Source of the DNA: CAZEPJ01 sp964514105
GTDB taxonomy: Bacteria > Desulfobacterota > Desulfocorpusculales > Desulfocorpusculum
Direction: 5' to 3'
DNA length: 64,000 nt
Assembly (NCBI GenBank): GCA_964514105.1
Contig: CAZEPJ010000007.1
Span: forward strand, 22,731-86,730
Shown: positions 8,519-17,095 of the stretch, one piece after another
Layout: the number at the start of each line of letters is the position of its first letter
Position numbering within the stretch: the first letter of the stretch is position 1
Program-made: the position numbers and the translations under genes
The notes under the pieces: model-generated
The model's input: the letters and a program-made list of their open reading frames with translations, nothing else
What the model was told of the DNA's origin: nothing
Databases searched by the model: none

Positions 8519-9752
8519 TGGGGGCCGGGGATCTGGGCGCTCTGGCGAGGAGGCTCAGGGCCCCGGAGATCAAGAGGAACAGCCCCGCCATGACGAAGGC
8601 CAGGTCGAAACGGCCCGTGGCGTCGAATACCTTCCCGGACACATAGGGGAGCACCAGGCCGCCCGCCCCCCAGGCGGTGAACACGAGGCCGTAGTTGACC
8701 CCGAAGTTCTTGAGGCCGAACCAATCCTTGGTGACCGAAGGGAAGACCGAGAGATTGGCCCCGTAGTTGAATCCCAGCAACATGGAGACGATGATGAAGA
8801 GGGTCCAGTCGCCCACAAACCGCAGGAAAAACATGAGCGCCGCCTGAAACACGAACACGAGCAGCATGGTGCGCGCCCGGCCCACGCGATCGGAGAGCAA
8901 TCCGGCCACGATGCGACCCGATGCGTTCCCCACGGCCAGGACGGCCACCAGGACGAAACCGGCGCTGATATTGGCCTGCAATTGGCTGATCTTGGCCAGC
9001 TTCCCGATGATCATGAGCCCTGCCCCGGCGGCAAACATGAACATCACCCACAGGAGGTAGAACTGCGGGGTCTTGAGCATCTCCATGGCCCCGAAATCCA
9101 CCTTGAGGGCGCTGGGGGAAGGGGCGGATGCCGCCGAGACAATGGTCCTGGCCGGAAGCGATGACACCGGCCTGTAGCCCGGCGGGGGGTTCCTGAGAAG
9201 CTGCGCCAGCAGGGTAACGGCGATGAGAAAGGCCAACCCGAAGACGAACAGCGTTTGGCTCACACCGTAGGCGTCCAGGAGGTGCTCGGCCAGGGGGGCG
9301 ATGTACACGGAGGCCAGTCCGAAGCCCGCCACCACCACCCCGGCGATGAGGCCCGTTCGCTGGGGCGGGAACCACTTGACCGCCGGAGGGGTGGCCGACG
9401 CGTATCCCAGACCGATCCCCGCGCCTCCCAGGATGCCGAACCCCAGGATGAAGCCCTCCAGGGAGGTGAACTGGCTGGCGAGCATCAGGCCCACGCCCAC
9501 CAAGACCCCCCCCGAGGACGCCACCCACCGCGGACCGATCCGATCCTGAATCCGGCCCGCTGGGACCATGACCAGGGCGAAGACCAGGCAGGCGATGGCG
9601 TACGGCAGCGCCCGGTCGGCCTCGGTCCATCCCCATGCCGACGGGATCTTCTTGGAGATGACGCTCCAGCTGTACAGGACCCCCAGCGCGAGATTGATCC
9701 CTGTCCCGGCCATGACCACCGGAACGCCTCGGTTCTGGATCGTCTCGGCCAT
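8463..9752 (-). CDS. MFS transporter, oxalate/formate-antiporter-like family
   Basis: Major facilitator protein of 429 residues with 12 predicted hydrophobic segments, starting INLALGVLYSWSVISKKI, the characteristic first helix of the OFA (oxalate:formate antiporter) family. The inter-helix loop GRIQDRIGPRWV after helix 2 matches the MFS signature, with a second copy (GLLSDRVGRARTM) after helix 8. The ATG at 9752 is chosen over an in-frame upstream one at 9797 because it begins at the family-typical N-terminus and has a GAGG just upstream. It lies 67 bases downstream of acs on the same strand, so it is probably the acetate or short monocarboxylate porter of an acs operon. Substrate is inference from context. 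Confidence 0.88.
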   Translation of the reverse strand: MAETIQNRGVPVVMAGTGINLALGVLYSWSVISKKIPSAWGWTEADRALPYAIACLVFALVMVPAGRIQDRIGPRWVASSGGVLVGVGLMLASQFTSLEGFILGFGILGGAGIGLGYASATPPAVKWFPPQRTGLIAGVVVAGFGLASVYIAPLAEHLLDAYGVSQTLFVFGLAFLIAVTLLAQLLRNPPPGYRPVSSLPARTIVSAASAPSPSALKVDFGAMEMLKTPQFYLLWVMFMFAAGAGLMIIGKLAKISQLQANISAGFVLVAVLAVGNASGRIVAGLLSDRVGRARTMLLVFVFQAALMFFLRFVGDWTLFIIVSMLLGFNYGANLSVFPSVTKDWFGLKNFGVNYGLVFTAWGAGGLVLPYVSGKVFDATGRFDLAFVMAGLFLLISGALSLLARAPRSPAPTTPPDPRPSPARAEALRR

Positions 9753-9819
9753 GTGCGCCTCAACAGCGGGACGGCCGGCGGCTGCCACGCCGCCCATATG
9801 CGCTGTGCGGTCGAGGCCG

Positions 9820-11796
9820 TCACAGCCTCCCCGTGACCAGCTTGTCCACCACGGAGGGGTCCGCCAGGGTCGTGGTGTCCCCCAACTCCCCGATGGCGCC
9901 TTCCGCGATCTTCCTCAGGATCCTGCGCATGATCTTCCCGCTTCGGGTCTTGGGAAGGGCATCGGCGAAATGAAGCTTGTCGGGTGAGGCGATGGGCCCG
10001 ATCTCCTTCCTCACGTGCTGGATCAGCTCCTTCCTCAGCTCCTGTGTGGGATCCACCCCCTGCTTGACCGTGACGAAGGCGTAGATCCCCTGCCCCTTGA
10101 CGTCGTGGGGGAATCCCACAACGGCCGCCTCCGCCACCTTGGGGTGCGCCACCAGTGCGCTCTCGATCTCGGCCGTGCCCAGCCGGTGGCCGGAGACGTT
10201 GAGCACGTCGTCCACCCGTCCCATGAGCCAGAAGTATCCGTCCTCATCCCGTCTGGCCCCGTCCCCGGTGAAGTACAGGCCCGGGTACTGGACGAAGTAC
10301 GTCTGTCTGAACCGATCGGGGTCCCCATACACACCCCGCATGAAACCTGGCCAGGGCTTGCGAATCATCAAATAGCCGCCCTCGTTGACATCGGCCTCGC
10401 TGCCGTCTTGGCGGATGACGACGGGATCGACGCCGAAAAAGGGCAGGCTGGCCGAGCCCGGCTTCTGCGGCATGGCCCCGGCCAGGGGGGTGATGAGGAT
10501 GCCGCCCGTTTCTGTCTGCCACCAGGTATCCACGATGGGACAGCGCTCCCTGCCGATCACCGTGTAGTACCAGACCCACGCCTCGGGATTGATGGGTTCC
10601 CCCACCGAGCCCAGGAGCCGCAGGGAACTCAGATCCCGACCCTGGGGCCACTTGTCCCCGTCCCGCATCATGGCTCGAATGGCGGTGGGGGCTGTGTAGA
10701 GGATGTTGACCGAGAAGCGCTCCACGATCTCCCAGAAGCGGTCGGGCTGGGGGTAGTTGGGCACCCCTTCGAACATGAGGGACGTGGCCCCCGAGCACAG
10801 CGGGCCGTAGAGGATGTAGCTGTGTCCCGTGACCCAGCCGATGTCGGCCGTGCACCAGTACACGTCCTCGTCCCGATAGTCGAAGATGTATTGGAAGGTC
10901 AGGGCGGTGTACAGCAGATAGCCGCCGGTGGTGTGCAGGACACCTTTGGGTTTCCCCGTGCTGCCGCTCGTGTACAGGATGAACAGCGGGTCCTCGGCAT
11001 CCATGGGTTCCGCCGGGCATTGGGCCGCGCTCCGGGCCGTCAGCTCGTCCCACCAGTAGTCCCGGCCCGCCTGCATGGGCGTCTCCCGTTCCATGCGCCT
11101 GACCACCACGCAGCGCTTCACGTCGGGGCAAGCGGCCAGGGCCGCATCGGCGTTCCTCTTGCTCTCCAGGATCTTGCCCGAGCGGTACCCGAAGTTGCAG
11201 GTGATCAGGGTGTCGGCCTTGGCATCCAGTATCCGATCCCTCAGGGAATCGGAGCTGAACCCCCCGAACACCACGCTGTGGATGGCCCCGATTCGGGCGC
11301 ACGCCAGCATGGCGATGGGGAGCTCGGGGATCATGGGGAGATAGATGGTGACCCGATCGCCCTTCTTGACGCCCAGGCCCTTGAGGGCGTTGGCGAATCG
11401 GCAGACCTCCCGATGCAGTTCCTGGTATGTGAGGGTCCGGGACTCCTCCAGCGGCTCCCCCTGCCAGATGATGGCCGCCTTGTTCTTCCGCCAGCCCTCC
11501 AGATGGCGATCCAGGCAATTGTACGAGGCATTGAGCTTTCCCCCCCGGAAGTAGCGAAGGAAGATCCCGTCCTTGAAGCTGTACTCCTCGACGACGTCCC
11601 ACCGTTTGAACCAGTGCAGGTGCCGTTCGGCCATCTCGCCCCAGAAACCTTGCGGGTCCCTGATGGAGCGCTCGTACATGGCCTTGTACTCCTCCATGCT
11701 TCGGATGCGCGCCTTCTCGACGAACTCCCTGGGCGACTCAAAGACCCGCTTCTCCATATACACGGAATCGACGCCCCCTTTGGTTTCCTGTGCCAT
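9820..11796 (-). CDS. acs: Acetyl-CoA synthetase (AMP-forming)
   Basis: Activates acetate with ATP and CoA to acetyl-CoA. The 658-residue length is normal for Acs. Seen motifs: the adenylation loop YTSGSTGKPKGVLHTTGGY, the substrate-pocket region WWQTETGGILITPLAGAMPQKPGS and the C-terminal catalytic lysine in PKTRSGKIMRRILRKIA (Lys621), the site acetylated by GNAT enzymes in other bacteria. The ATG at 11796 is preceded by GAGGAGGG. It is first in an operon with an MFS porter. A sigma54-like promoter and a potential structured leader lie upstream (12005-12146). A GNAT-containing kinase gene converges on the operon and could be functionally linked. Confidence 0.97.
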   Translation of the reverse strand: MAQETKGGVDSVYMEKRVFESPREFVEKARIRSMEEYKAMYERSIRDPQGFWGEMAERHLHWFKRWDVVEEYSFKDGIFLRYFRGGKLNASYNCLDRHLEGWRKNKAAIIWQGEPLEESRTLTYQELHREVCRFANALKGLGVKKGDRVTIYLPMIPELPIAMLACARIGAIHSVVFGGFSSDSLRDRILDAKADTLITCNFGYRSGKILESKRNADAALAACPDVKRCVVVRRMERETPMQAGRDYWWDELTARSAAQCPAEPMDAEDPLFILYTSGSTGKPKGVLHTTGGYLLYTALTFQYIFDYRDEDVYWCTADIGWVTGHSYILYGPLCSGATSLMFEGVPNYPQPDRFWEIVERFSVNILYTAPTAIRAMMRDGDKWPQGRDLSSLRLLGSVGEPINPEAWVWYYTVIGRERCPIVDTWWQTETGGILITPLAGAMPQKPGSASLPFFGVDPVVIRQDGSEADVNEGGYLMIRKPWPGFMRGVYGDPDRFRQTYFVQYPGLYFTGDGARRDEDGYFWLMGRVDDVLNVSGHRLGTAEIESALVAHPKVAEAAVVGFPHDVKGQGIYAFVTVKQGVDPTQELRKELIQHVRKEIGPIASPDKLHFADALPKTRSGKIMRRILRKIAEGAIGELGDTTTLADPSVVDKLVTGRL

Positions 11797-12004
11797 TCTG
11801 CCCTCCTCTCTGGTGGGATGCGCCCGTCACGGCCCGCCGATCCCGCACCGCCCCCCACGGGATCTCCGTTGCACGGATTGCCCGAGCAGTTTGTCAGTCA
11901 GACCAGGACTGCAGGGCCCGAGGGGTTTCCTGCGTCAACCCTCCAAGCCCGGCCCCCGGACCTCCCAAGCCCCCCCCTCGAAGGACCCGGCAGGGGGAAA
12001 GAAT

Positions 12005-12120
12005 GAAAAATGCCCCGTGGCCGGGGAGAGAACCCGTGTGCGCGACGTGCGTGGAAGATGAGAAGAGACACCGCATGAGATGGGCTTTCCGACTTGGCAA
12101 TGGGCCACGGGGCATCATGA
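12005..12120 (-). promoter_or_regulatory. Candidate structured leader or small RNA upstream of acs
   Basis: A perfect 13-bp inverted repeat (ATGCCCCGTGGCC at 12010-12022 against 12103-12115) encloses 80 bases. On the minus strand the closing arm is followed directly by TTTTTCATTC. The 5' arm begins within a few bases of the start predicted from the sigma54 element. The predicted RNA of about 115 nt would have paired ends and a U-rich 3' end, resembling a small RNA or attenuator. No known riboswitch or RNA family was recognised in the loop. Confidence 0.35.
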
Positions 12121-12130
12121 AGCCGCGATT

Positions 12131-12146
12131 CGCAAATGGCATGCCA
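12131..12146 (-). promoter_or_regulatory. Sigma54-type promoter for acs
   Basis: On the minus strand the sequence reads TGGCAT-N5-TTGCG, with GG and GC dinucleotides at the -24/-12 spacing and only the last base off consensus. Transcription would start near 12120, giving a leader of about 320 bases before acs. A dedicated NtrC-type activator would be needed; the only one in the window is at 52411-53781, and there is no evidence tying it to this site. Confidence 0.6.
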
Positions 12147-12376
12147 GCAAGACGGCCTCATATCCGTATTGCCGAAAAACCCTCCCTCGACCCGAGGCCC
12201 CCATCCCGAGGGAAGGGACCTCGCGGGTCGCCCGAGGGAGTTGCCTCCACCACCAGAGGTCCCAAGCGAGGCGACCGGTGTCTGCCGGGATGTTGACCCA
12301 GGCCCCATGTGAATGTCAACTTTTTTTGCACCTTGTAAAGCATGCCCTTTACACGGCCATCGCCCCATGCGGGGTT

Positions 12377-12405
12377 TTGATCTTTGGCTCCAAAGCCCGT
12401 ATAAT
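12377..12405 (+). promoter_or_regulatory. Near-consensus sigma70 promoter
   Basis: TTGATC, a 17-base spacer and a perfect TATAAT end about 42 bases before the ATG at 12448. This is one of the best matches in the window and should drive the BioD-like gene. Confidence 0.75.
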
Positions 12406-12447
12406 GCCCCCCGAGCGCCGCCCAACCGCGCGGGGACCGTCCACCCC

Positions 12448-13518
12448 ATGATTCGCCTCTTCGTGGGTTCCACAGGTGATCACGCCGGTCAGAGTCTCGT
12501 GGCCTGGGCCCTGGCGAGGCGGCTCAAGGAGCGCGGGATCCGGGTGGGCTTCTTCAAGCCCGTTGCGGCCGTGCCGGCCGTGGGAGAGGCCCCGGATGAC
12601 GAGGACGCCCTCCTGTTCCAGGAGGTGTTGGACCTGGACAGTCCCGCCGCGACCCTTTCCCCGAGGATCCCGCCGGAAACCCCATGGCGGCAGAAAGGGC
12701 CGCGGGAGATCCTGGAGGCCCTCGGCCCCTCCCTGGAGGCGGTCTCTCGGGGCAAGGACGTGGTGATCATCATCGGTTCGCGGGCGGTCTTCGTCGACGA
12801 ACCCTCCCATCCCCTCTCCGACATCGCCCTGATCCATGCCCTGGAGGCCGTCTGCGTGCTGGTGCACCGTTACAAGGACACGGCGACCCTGCTGTATTCC
12901 ATCCTGTCGATCTGCTCTCTGCTCCGGGAGCGGGTGCGGGGTATCCTCATCAGCCGGGTCCCGCCGGAGCGCACGGTGGAGGTGGGCCGGCAGGTGGTGC
13001 CGTTTCTCCTCCAGAAGGGGCTTCCGAGGGCCGTCGTGGTGCCCGAGGACCCGCTTTTGGCCAGTCGGAGCCTCCGGGAGGTGGCGGAGCTGGTCGGCGC
13101 CGAGGTCCTGACCCCCGGCGAGACCATGGAGCGGCCTGTGGGAGGGATGAGCACAGGGACGCCCGCCCTGGAGGGGGCTTTGGCGATCTTCAAACGGGTC
13201 TACAACAAGATCGTACTGCTGGAGCCCGAGACTTCAGGCGATCCCCAAGGGGCCCTCCCCGCGAAGGGGCGGGTGGCGGGCATCCTCATCACGGGCGGCA
13301 GGCGGCCGGCGGACGTGGTGGTGGAGGCGGCGCGGGAGTCGGGCCTTCCTCTCCTGCGCGCGCAGGGCGACACCTTCACGGTGCTGGACCTTCTGGAGAA
13401 GACCCCGTCGGTTCTTTCGGCCAGGGACCATGCCAAGGTCGGCAGGCTCACCGAGATCCTGGATGCAGGCGGCGCCCTCGACGCCCTCATCGATTCCCTC
13501 GGCCCTCTCAGGGGCTAG
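12448..13518 (+). CDS. BioD-like / phosphotransacetylase N-terminal-like protein
   Basis: A 356-residue protein related to the N-terminal half of long phosphotransacetylases: a BioD/CobQ-like P-loop fold (about 1-220) followed by a DRTGG-like segment (about 250-350, VAGILITGGRRPADVVVEAARESGLPLL). The P-loop region reads VGSTGDHAGQSL, lacking the Lys of a normal GKS/T loop, so nucleotide hydrolysis is doubtful. No catalytic phosphate acetyltransferase domain is present. In other genomes such stand-alone proteins are annotated as BioD-like and are suspected regulators of acetyl-CoA/acetyl-phosphate metabolism. Its position divergent from acs agrees, but function is inference. The ATG at 12448 was chosen because the strong promoter ends just before it. 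Confidence 0.8.
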   Translation: MIRLFVGSTGDHAGQSLVAWALARRLKERGIRVGFFKPVAAVPAVGEAPDDEDALLFQEVLDLDSPAATLSPRIPPETPWRQKGPREILEALGPSLEAVSRGKDVVIIIGSRAVFVDEPSHPLSDIALIHALEAVCVLVHRYKDTATLLYSILSICSLLRERVRGILISRVPPERTVEVGRQVVPFLLQKGLPRAVVVPEDPLLASRSLREVAELVGAEVLTPGETMERPVGGMSTGTPALEGALAIFKRVYNKIVLLEPETSGDPQGALPAKGRVAGILITGGRRPADVVVEAARESGLPLLRAQGDTFTVLDLLEKTPSVLSARDHAKVGRLTEILDAGGALDALIDSLGPLRG

Positions 13519-13527
13519 GGCCCTCCC

Positions 13528-13893
13528 TCAGCCGACGGTGTCGGCGATCAGGCCCAGGAGCTTGCCGGGGGAGATGGGTTTGGAGAGAAAGAGGTTGGCC
13601 CCGGCCTCCAAACCCTGCTCGCGGTCCTGATCCCGGCTCTTGGCCGTCAGGAAGACGATGGGGGTCTCCTTGTGGGCCTCCTTCTGGCGAATCCGCCTGC
13701 AGAGCTCGAAGCCGTCCATCTCGGGCATGATCACGTCCAGCATGATCAGGTCGTACGGCTCCGACTCCAGCCGTTCCAGGGCCTCGCGCCCGCTGGACAT
13801 GGTGCGGACCTCATATCCCTGGGGTCTGAGCAGCTCTCCCAAGGCGATGAGGACCAACTCATCGTCGTCCACAATGAGGATCCGCTTGGCCAT
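13528..13893 (-). CDS. Single-domain response regulator
   Basis: Receiver domain of 121 residues with acidic pocket VDDDE, phospho-acceptor Asp53 (LIMLDVIMPEMDG), Thr83 and Lys105 (FLSKP). No output domain, so it acts by protein contact or in a phosphorelay. The ATG at 13893 has an AAGGAG eight bases upstream. It lies directly downstream of the Cache/PAS kinase on the same strand, its likely partner. Its stop lies 9 bases from the stop of the convergent BioD-like gene. Confidence 0.93.
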   Translation of the reverse strand: MAKRILIVDDDELVLIALGELLRPQGYEVRTMSSGREALERLESEPYDLIMLDVIMPEMDGFELCRRIRQKEAHKETPIVFLTAKSRDQDREQGLEAGANLFLSKPISPGKLLGLIADTVG

Positions 13894-14040
13894 CCGCGCA
13901 CTCCTTCGCACATCGGGGGACCCGTGGCCGGCACGCCCGCGAATCCCGAAGGGCACCGTGAAGCCTCACGCCCGGCCGACGCCCCGCGCCGCCGATACAG
14001 GGCATTGGTGGAACACATCCCAAGACCATCGCCCGCCTTG

Positions 14041-16836
14041 TCAAGGAGGCGCCTGGGGCAGGACGATCTTCACCTCGGTGCCGATCCCCACCTCGCTGTG
14101 AATCTCCAGGCGGCCGCCGTGGTCCTCCACGATCTTGAAGCATAGAGAGAGGCCCAGGCCAGTCCCCCTGCCCACGGGTTTGGTGGTGAAGAAGGGCTCC
14201 AGGACCTTGTCGAGGATCTCCTTGGGGATCCCGGGCCCCGTGTCCCTGAAGGATACCACGACCCAGTCGTTCCCGTCCCGGGTCTCCAGGTACGATCGGA
14301 TGGTGAGCGCCTTTGGGCCATCAACCTCATCCAGCGCGTCCCTGGCGTTGGAGATCAGGTTGAGGAACACCTGTTCGATCTGGTTGGGGTCCGCCAAGAC
14401 CCTGGGCAGCCCGTCGGTCAGATCGCGCACGAGGGAGATGGCGTGGTCCAGGAGTTGCTGTCCGGTGATGAGCAGGGCGTTTCCAATGGTCTGGTTGACG
14501 TCCAGCGGCTGGAACTCGGGTTTGGCCTGCCGGGAGAACTCCCGGAGGTGGTCGACGATCTTCTCGATGCGGTCGTTGCACTTGCGGATGATCTCGAGCC
14601 GATCCTTGTTGGGGCAGTCCTGGTGGAGGTTTGCGAGCAGGACGTGCAAGATGGTCTGGGACGCCATCAGGGGGTTGTTCAATTCGTGCGCCACCCCGGA
14701 GACCAACTCGCCCAGCGCCCGGAGTTTGGACGCCTCGATGAGATGGGCCTGGGTCTCCTTGAGCTTGGCCTCCAGCCGCTTGTGCTCCGTGACGTCCTTG
14801 AAGACCCCCACGGTGCCGATGAGTTGCCCCTCACCGCTGCGCAGCAGGGAGGCGGAGTTCATGATGGAGAGGATCGCTCCGTCGTGGCGCCGCACGAGCA
14901 TCTCATAGTTCTCGATCCGGTCCCTCGCCCGCAGGATGGCCATGACCTCGCGCGCCTGGTCGATGCCCTGCACGTACAGGGTCGAGATGTGGGTGTTGAG
15001 CAGCGCCTCCCGTCGGTACTGGAGCATCTCCTCCATGCCCCGGTTGAGATAGGTGATGTACCCCTTGAGATCCGTGGTGACGATGCCGTCCACGGAACTC
15101 TCCATGACGTTTTCCAGGAACTCCTTGGTCTCCTGCAGCTGGCGCTGGAGCATGCGCCGGACCGTGAGGTCCCGGACCACCTCCACGAAACCCGTGACCT
15201 CACCAGACGGCTCCTGGATGGCCGTCACAACGGAGTGGGCGGGAAAGACGCTCCCGTCCTTCCGAACGCGGGCCATCTCCAGCTCGCACACCCCTTCGCT
15301 CCGGGTGCGCCTGGACATCTCCTTCTGGATGCCCGCGTCCCGGTCCTCGGGCGTGATGGTGATGCCGATGTTCTCCCGGCCGACCACCTCGTCCTTCCTC
15401 CACCCGAAGAGATTCTCCGCCCCGCGGTTGAACTCCGTGATCTTCCCGTGGTAGTCCAGGGCCATGATGGCGTACTGGGTCGCGCTCTCCAGGATGCTGT
15501 TGAGGAACCGCGAGATCTCCTTGTGCCTCTCCCGGGATTCGCGGAGCTCCCGGGTCCGCTCCTCCACCATTCGCTGAAGGTTGGTCGTGTAGTCCTCGAT
15601 CTGCGCCGCCATGCGGTTGAACGAATGGCCGAGCATCCCCACCTCGTCGCCCCCCTGGATGTCCACGCGCTGGGAGAGATCTCCGTCGAGCATCCGCGTG
15701 GTCGCCCGGGTGAGGTCGTGGATGGGGCGGGTGAGAAGGTTGGACAGGGCGATGGTGAAGAAGAAGACCGCGGGGAGGCTGATCAGGACGACGATGATGA
15801 TGAAGCGCTCCGTGTCGTGCAGGGACTGGTAGATCTCCTCCTCGTACGTCCCGGCCGCGATGATCCAATCCCAGGGGCGAAAATAGATGTACTTGGTGAC
15901 CTTCTGCCTGGGGCGCGTCTCCCCCAGCTCCGGGTTCACCCACGGGTAGCGGATGGTGTGGATGGCCCCCTCGTTGCCCGGGCCCGTGGCCTCCCGGATC
16001 ATGGCCCGGATGTACTCGAAGCCGCTGGAGTCCCTGGCATCGATGATGCTTTCGCCCTCCTTGGCCGGATGGATGCTCGGGGTGCCGCTGCTGTCCATGA
16101 TGAAGACGTAGCCGGTCTTGCCCACCTGGATGCCCTTCACCTGATCCCGCAGGGAGGTGGCGCTCTGTTCCTTGACCCCGACGTTCAGGGCCCCCATGAC
16201 CCGCCCCTCATCATCCAGCAAAGGCTCGTATGCGGTGAAGTACCACGCGTCCAGCACGAAGGCCCTCCCACTGTACGGCCTCGCGTTGAGGATCGCCTGG
16301 CTCACTGGGCTTTCGGGCGGGATGAAGGTCCCCACGGCCCGGCGTCCGTCCCGATCCCGAACGTTGGTGGCGATGCGCAGCAGGCGGCCCCCGTCCACCC
16401 CCTGGAAAATGGTGCAGATCCCTCCCACCAGCTCTTGAACCTGGTCCACCAGATAGGGGTTGAAGGTGACTCGCGTCTCGCCCAGTTTCCAGAGGGGAAT
16501 GTCCACGGGGATGACACCCCCGCTGGTCGGGTCCACGGCCTCCACCCGCACCGTTTCCCCCGCCACCGCCTGGAGCTTTCGCCCCTGCCCGAACAGGACG
16601 TACCGGGCGACGTTCAGGTGCCCGGAGACCTTGAGCTGGACCATCTGGGCCTGGGCCTCGCACATGGCGTAAATGTTCCGGACCAGATGCTCCAGGTCCT
16701 GCTCGGCCGCGCTTCGCAGGGCGTTGTCGAAACGATCCGTGGACAGGTAGGCGACGACCACCAGGGGGACGAGCACGAGGACGAGGGTGAGGCTGATGAG
16801 CTTGGTGCGGATCTTCCAATCGCGAAAGGGAGTCAT
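14041..16836 (-). CDS. Membrane sensor histidine kinase (Cache-HAMP-PAS-PAS)
   Basis: Histidine kinase of 931 residues. Transmembrane helix 1 at about 12-32, a large periplasmic double-Cache region (about 35-350, with VGKTGYVFIMDSSGTPSIHP and WDWIIAAGTY), helix 2 at about 350-372, then HAMP (TRPIHDLTRATTRMLDGDL). Two PAS domains follow (about 455-575 and 580-700). HisKA has His717 in GVAHELNNPLM; the ATPase has DTGPGIPKEI, EPFFTTKPVG and GTGLGLSL. Cache domains usually bind small organic ligands such as carboxylates or amino acids. A sigma54-like element lies upstream at 16922-16937, and a response regulator follows after about 150 bases. Confidence 0.95.
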   Translation of the reverse strand: MTPFRDWKIRTKLISLTLVLVLVPLVVVAYLSTDRFDNALRSAAEQDLEHLVRNIYAMCEAQAQMVQLKVSGHLNVARYVLFGQGRKLQAVAGETVRVEAVDPTSGGVIPVDIPLWKLGETRVTFNPYLVDQVQELVGGICTIFQGVDGGRLLRIATNVRDRDGRRAVGTFIPPESPVSQAILNARPYSGRAFVLDAWYFTAYEPLLDDEGRVMGALNVGVKEQSATSLRDQVKGIQVGKTGYVFIMDSSGTPSIHPAKEGESIIDARDSSGFEYIRAMIREATGPGNEGAIHTIRYPWVNPELGETRPRQKVTKYIYFRPWDWIIAAGTYEEEIYQSLHDTERFIIIVVLISLPAVFFFTIALSNLLTRPIHDLTRATTRMLDGDLSQRVDIQGGDEVGMLGHSFNRMAAQIEDYTTNLQRMVEERTRELRESRERHKEISRFLNSILESATQYAIMALDYHGKITEFNRGAENLFGWRKDEVVGRENIGITITPEDRDAGIQKEMSRRTRSEGVCELEMARVRKDGSVFPAHSVVTAIQEPSGEVTGFVEVVRDLTVRRMLQRQLQETKEFLENVMESSVDGIVTTDLKGYITYLNRGMEEMLQYRREALLNTHISTLYVQGIDQAREVMAILRARDRIENYEMLVRRHDGAILSIMNSASLLRSGEGQLIGTVGVFKDVTEHKRLEAKLKETQAHLIEASKLRALGELVSGVAHELNNPLMASQTILHVLLANLHQDCPNKDRLEIIRKCNDRIEKIVDHLREFSRQAKPEFQPLDVNQTIGNALLITGQQLLDHAISLVRDLTDGLPRVLADPNQIEQVFLNLISNARDALDEVDGPKALTIRSYLETRDGNDWVVVSFRDTGPGIPKEILDKVLEPFFTTKPVGRGTGLGLSLCFKIVEDHGGRLEIHSEVGIGTEVKIVLPQAPP

Positions 16837-16921
16837 GGGTCCCTGGTGCCTCGTGGGTCAAGACGGTCCGTCCCGCGCATCGGCGGACCCATTAGAGCAC
16901 ACCGCTTCAAACCATGTAAAG

Positions 16922-16937
16922 AGCAAGGACTGTGCCG
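16922..16937 (-). promoter_or_regulatory. Sigma54-like promoter for the Cache kinase
   Basis: Minus strand CGGCAC-N5-TTGCT matches the -24/-12 consensus except its first base. The predicted start near 16911 gives a leader of about 75 bases before the ATG at 16836. Confidence 0.45.
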
Positions 16938-17095
16938 TTGTCCGGGTGGCCTGAGGCGGGTGCGCACTGTGCAGCTTCCCGCGGTTGCGCCCGGTATCTC
17001 CCGTGGCCGCGATCCAGGCGGTCCGCTGACGCCGGGGGGCCGCGGGGGGGGGCCCTTCGCCCGGGTGGGCCGGCGTGGCATGGGACCTGGCCGGG

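Larger units (their letters stand above)
11797..12376. other. Regulatory interval between acs and the BioD-like gene
   Basis: About 580 bases between divergent genes with no supported CDS. It holds the acs-directed sigma54-like element and the 13-bp long-range inverted repeat listed separately. A GC-rich imperfect hairpin lies around 12180-12222 (CCCTCCCTCG pairing with CGAGGGAAGGG). A short inverted repeat GTTGAC / GTCAAC at about 12293-12321 could be a protein-binding site for the rightward gene. Confidence 0.5.
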
